Of a DNA stretch of 43,663 nt, positions 41,025-43,663 are shown in pieces. Positions within the stretch are counted from its first letter, which is position 1; every line of letters begins with the position of its first letter. The notes beneath the pieces were generated by a model. The model was not told where the DNA came from. It saw only the letters and a list, made by a program, of their open reading frames with translations, and did no database searches. The stretch spans positions 1 through 43,663 of the forward strand of contig CAZTAO010000040.1 of the NCBI GenBank assembly GCA_964611645.1, given 5' to 3'. The translations under genes were made by a program, and so were the position numbers. Source of the DNA: CAZTAO01 sp964611645. GTDB lineage: Bacteria; Armatimonadota; UBA5829.

Positions 41025-41054
41025 TTGACTGCGGTGCGCTGTCGATGATACTAT
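41025..41054 (+). promoter_or_regulatory. Candidate promoter of the DapA-family gene
   Basis: TTGACT (41025-41030) and TACTAT (41049-41054) are 18 bp apart. The transcript would begin near 41061, about 40 bases before the ATG at 41102, which supports that start over the frame opening at 41018. Confidence 0.5.
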
Positions 41055-41101
41055 CACACGGGCGCTCAATGCTCGTCCCAATCACACCAGGGAGTTGGAA
41101 C

Positions 41102-42052
41102 ATGGCAAGACTTACCTCGAAAGAGCTTCCCGGCATCTGGGCCGGAGTGACGATGAGCTGGAATGAGGATTTCAGCTTCGACGAGAAGAACTATCGGATC
41201 AACACGGAGTGCATGTGCAGGTCGGGAGCAGCCGGGATCTACACAACAGGCAGCACAGGCGAGTTCTACGCCTTGGATTTCGGTGAGTTCAAGGCGATGG
41301 TGGACATACAGGATGAGATCTGCCGCAAGTTCAGCAAGCCCCTGCAGATCGGCTGCTGCTCCGACAACACCCGGTATACCATAAAGCTGATGGAGTATGC
41401 CGCCAGCAAGTCGGGAGTAGGCGCGGCACAGGTCAACATCCCCTACTGGATGGAGCTGACTGACAAGGAACTGCTGCAGTTCTTCAAGGACATCTCATCG
41501 GCTCTACCTGATATGCCCATTGTCCACTACAACATCCCCCGGGCCAAGCGGTTCCTGACCGGAGACGATTACCTCCGCATTCTGGAGATAACCCCGAACC
41601 TCATTGGCGTGAAGTACACATTCGCAGGCACGAACTTCGGAGCTTTGCAGGATGCGCTTATCAAGACGCCGCAGTTGGGTTACTTTGTGGCTGAGAACCT
41701 GCTGGTCTCAGCAATGATGCTGGGGGCTGTCGGAAGCTGCAGTTCGATCATAGCAACAGACCCGGCTTATGTTCTGAAAATGTATGACCTGGCGAAGGCT
41801 GGAAAGTGGGACGAAGCGATCCCGATGCAGAAGAACATACACACATTCTTCAATGAACTCGAGGAACTGACGGATTCACTCGGCGAAGGCGGCATCGATC
41901 CCGTTGCTGACAAAGGTCTTGGAGTCGCCGCAGGCTGCATAAAGGGGCACCAAAGGACCCGCGCGCCATACATCGGGTGGTCAGACGACACCGTCAAGGC
42001 TGTTCGAGAGTTCCTGGTGACCAAGTACCCTGAGTTCGTGTATCCGGAGTAA
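41102..42052 (+). CDS. Dihydrodipicolinate synthase/N-acetylneuraminate lyase family aldolase
   Basis: Class I aldolase of 316 residues, TIM barrel. The family motifs are clear: TTGSTGEFYALDFGEF near the N-terminus, the catalytic Tyr in IVHYNIPRAK, and the Schiff-base Lys in LIGVKYTFAGTN. Length fits DapA/NanA. The specificity is open: genuine DapA usually has GTTGES, so a sugar-acid or sialic-acid-type aldolase is more likely than lysine synthesis. The ATG at 41102 follows GGGAG at suitable spacing and lies downstream of a candidate promoter. It converges on the oxidoreductase gene. Confidence 0.85.
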   Translation: MARLTSKELPGIWAGVTMSWNEDFSFDEKNYRINTECMCRSGAAGIYTTGSTGEFYALDFGEFKAMVDIQDEICRKFSKPLQIGCCSDNTRYTIKLMEYAASKSGVGAAQVNIPYWMELTDKELLQFFKDISSALPDMPIVHYNIPRAKRFLTGDDYLRILEITPNLIGVKYTFAGTNFGALQDALIKTPQLGYFVAENLLVSAMMLGAVGSCSSIIATDPAYVLKMYDLAKAGKWDEAIPMQKNIHTFFNELEELTDSLGEGGIDPVADKGLGVAAGCIKGHQRTRAPYIGWSDDTVKAVREFLVTKYPEFVYPE

Positions 42053-42153
42053 CCACGCTGGGAGTGAAGCTCCCTCCCCTCGCAGGGAAGGGCTGGGGAG
42101 AGGTGCTTCGGGCGTAACCTCTCGCGAATCTGACGGGGAGAAGGAACCGCCCC

Positions 42154-42184
42154 CTAGCCCCCTCCTGGCGAGGAGGGGGAAGTG
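42154..42184. repeat. G/C-rich palindromic intergenic repeat (copy 2)
   Basis: CCCCCTCCT (42158-42166) and AGGAGGGGG (42171-42179) pair perfectly around GGCG. The flanks CTAGC and AAGTGGC match those of the copy at 7774-7803. A second imperfect palindrome (42071-42105) lies beside it. Both copies sit in gaps between convergent genes. Confidence 0.75.
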
Positions 42185-42185
42185 G

Positions 42186-43418
42186 CTACTTCAGTTCGTC
42201 CACCGTCACGGTCCGCTTCTCCCGCCTCGACTTCTCTGCCGCGAAGACTATGCGGTGGCTGTCGAGGGACTCTTGCGCGGTGGTCAGGACGGCGCTGGGA
42301 TCATTCTTGCGAACTGCGTCCAGGAAGCCATCGATGACCAGATAGTCGCCCCCGCCATGGCCGCCCTTTATCGCCGGCATCTTGATGTTGTTGACCTTGC
42401 GGGTCACAAAATCGGTGTGCTTGATGGTCATCTCGTTGACTGCGACGTCCAGATAGCCCTTTGTGCCGTGAACCCGCATATACCTGCCGCCGGGATGGAA
42501 CGCAGTTGTGGTGAAGGTGCCGGTCAACCCGTCCTCATACTCAAAAGCCACCACCTGATGATCCACGACATCGTTGTCCAGTTGGTAGACGCATCTGCCG
42601 TGCGGGCCGTTGCGCAGGAGGTCCATGACGGTCTGGTCGTCACCGTCGCTCAGCCACGGCCTCCACTCTTCCATCTGCAGGTATATCTTCACCGCGTTGT
42701 ATTCGCAGGTGTCAGCCGCGGGGCAGCCATCGGTGCATCTTGGCGGAGCCCCTTCGGGCTTGTTCTTCGCGGTGAAGTGCGTGAGCTTGCCGAATGACGA
42801 TACTTTCTCGCACTTTCTGTCGATGACATACTGGATTGCGTCTATATCGTGACAGCACTTCGCCAACAGCAGGAATGCGCTTCGGCCTTCGTTGCCCCAG
42901 TTGCCTCGAACGAACGAGTGCGCCTGGTGGATAGGCATTATCCCTTCGATGGCATCAAACGAGACGATATCGCCCAGGATGCCCTCAGCCACCATCCGCC
43001 TGACTTCGCCATAGATGCCAAGGTATCGCAGGGAATGGCACACAGCAAGGACCGCGCCCGTCCGCCTCTGAGCCTGCTCGATGGCGACACAGTCTTCGTA
43101 TGTGGAGGCCATCGGCTTCTCGAGCAACATCGCGTAGCCCTTCTCCATCGCGGGAATGGCTGTCGCCACGTGCATTCTGTCCATTGTTCCGTTGAGGATT
43201 GCATCTGCGAGCTTGGGTCTGGCAAGAAGCTCTTCGGCGCTCGAGAAAATCATGTCGGCAGGCAGCCCCGTCTCTTTCGCTGCTCGCTCCCGCCTCTTTG
43301 GGTCCGGCTCAGCGACTGCCACAACCTTGCCGAACAGCTCGATGCCCTTCAGGGTCTCGCTAAACAAGCGCCCTCTCCCGCCGTATCCCAGTATTGCGCA
43401 CGTAACTTCTTTCTTCAT
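42186..43418 (-). CDS. Gfo/Idh/MocA family oxidoreductase
   Basis: NAD(P)-dependent sugar-type oxidoreductase of 410 residues. The N-terminal Rossmann motif CAILGYGGRGRLFSETL and the LLEKPMASTYED segment (the EKP motif with the catalytic Lys) are diagnostic. The C-terminal alpha/beta substrate domain contains CCHDIDAIQYVI, with the conserved D-X3-H-like pair partly retained. A cysteine-containing insert (CTDGCPAADTC) is unusual and could bind a metal. GAGG lies before the ATG. A terminator for the upstream 16S transcript ends about 30 bp before the gene. The substrate is unknown; a sugar or inositol is likely from the family. Confidence 0.87.
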   Translation of the reverse strand: MKKEVTCAILGYGGRGRLFSETLKGIELFGKVVAVAEPDPKRRERAAKETGLPADMIFSSAEELLARPKLADAILNGTMDRMHVATAIPAMEKGYAMLLEKPMASTYEDCVAIEQAQRRTGAVLAVCHSLRYLGIYGEVRRMVAEGILGDIVSFDAIEGIMPIHQAHSFVRGNWGNEGRSAFLLLAKCCHDIDAIQYVIDRKCEKVSSFGKLTHFTAKNKPEGAPPRCTDGCPAADTCEYNAVKIYLQMEEWRPWLSDGDDQTVMDLLRNGPHGRCVYQLDNDVVDHQVVAFEYEDGLTGTFTTTAFHPGGRYMRVHGTKGYLDVAVNEMTIKHTDFVTRKVNNIKMPAIKGGHGGGDYLVIDGFLDAVRKNDPSAVLTTAQESLDSHRIVFAAEKSRREKRTVTVDELK

Positions 43419-43448
43419 ACCCTACCTCACAATCAGTATATATACGCC

Positions 43449-43483
43449 AAAAAAGGGAAACAGGTGTTATCACCCATTCCCCT
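43449..43483 (-). terminator. Intrinsic terminator downstream of the 16S rRNA gene
   Basis: On the minus strand a hairpin (about 43482-43455; GGGAA..GGTG pairing with CACC..TTCCC, with small mismatches) is followed by TTTTTT (43454-43449). It lies about 145 bp after the 16S 3' end and before the oxidoreductase gene, with no 23S or tRNA gene between. Confidence 0.65.
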
Positions 43484-43623
43484 TCTCAAGACAACTTTCG
43501 CCCTGAGTGCTGTATAGTGTAGGTTGTTTCAGTGTTTGTGTTTTGTTTTGCGATCGACCTGAGATTAGGTGCTGGGTGTTGGGTGATGGGTGTTAGCCCA
43601 AGTCCAACTCATACACGAAATCC

Positions 43624-43663
<40 letters not shown>

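Overview
The window looks like chromosomal DNA of a moderately GC-rich, free-living bacterium with an anaerobic or facultative lifestyle: an NAD-linked [FeFe]-hydrogenase beside its Rex redox repressor, an archaeal-type split glutamate synthase with ferredoxin-like partners, the GatCAB amidotransferase, and many sugar-handling and secreted proteins. Secreted proteins with a copper-amine-oxidase-type stalk domain, a DUF3866 protein, several divergent UroD, Gfo/Idh and sialidase-like proteins, and numerous short palindromic intergenic repeats would fit Armatimonadota or a related deep lineage. That placement is inference. The 16S fragment at the right edge is only 37 bases of conserved 3' end and cannot settle it.

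Layout. 181-2619: an ECF sigma factor, its zinc-finger anti-sigma factor and a secreted stalk-domain protein in one overlapping operon. 2658-3785: a glycosyltransferase on the minus strand. 4078-7615: the two halves of a heterodimeric ABC exporter with one degenerate ATP site. 7821-8708: a RodZ-like protein (-). 8916-10829: a secreted GHL10-type glycosidase with a CBM9-like tail. 10833-11402: bioY (-). 11666-16895: a five-gene split glutamate synthase operon preceded by a strong promoter and an intrinsic terminator inside its leader. 16892-17608: a small kinase (-). 17851-20556: a large secreted repeat protein (-). 20762-22911: a BNR/sialidase-like protein and an APH-like kinase.

23056-28866 (-): a UroD-family protein, then a probable operon mtlD / SIS isomerase / M20 peptidase / DUF3866. 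29112-34198 (+): rex followed by hydC, hydB and hydA, which encode a trimeric, probably electron-bifurcating hydrogenase. 34266-34433 (-): a 55-residue membrane protein. 34571-37786: gatC-gatA-gatB. 38036-43418: a degenerate TIM-barrel protein, an unassigned (alpha/alpha)-barrel enzyme, a DapA-family aldolase and a Gfo/Idh/MocA oxidoreductase. 43627-43663 (-): the 3' end of a 16S rRNA gene, with a terminator rather than a 23S gene downstream.

Most striking points. (1) The secreted repeat protein has a consensus -35 (TTGACA) and a near-consensus -10 (TACAAT) separated by 20 bp, 12 of which are an uninterrupted G run. This is the architecture of a phase-variable promoter, and the same gene carries a tandem duplication that is perfectly identical over 279 bp. 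(2) Three operator-like palindromes lie on the core promoters of the divergent rex and mtlD genes. One is a near-perfect Rex box and two share the form TCGTTA-N6-TAACGA. (3) The glutamate synthase leader looks like a transcription attenuator. (4) The 16S gene appears unlinked from 23S.
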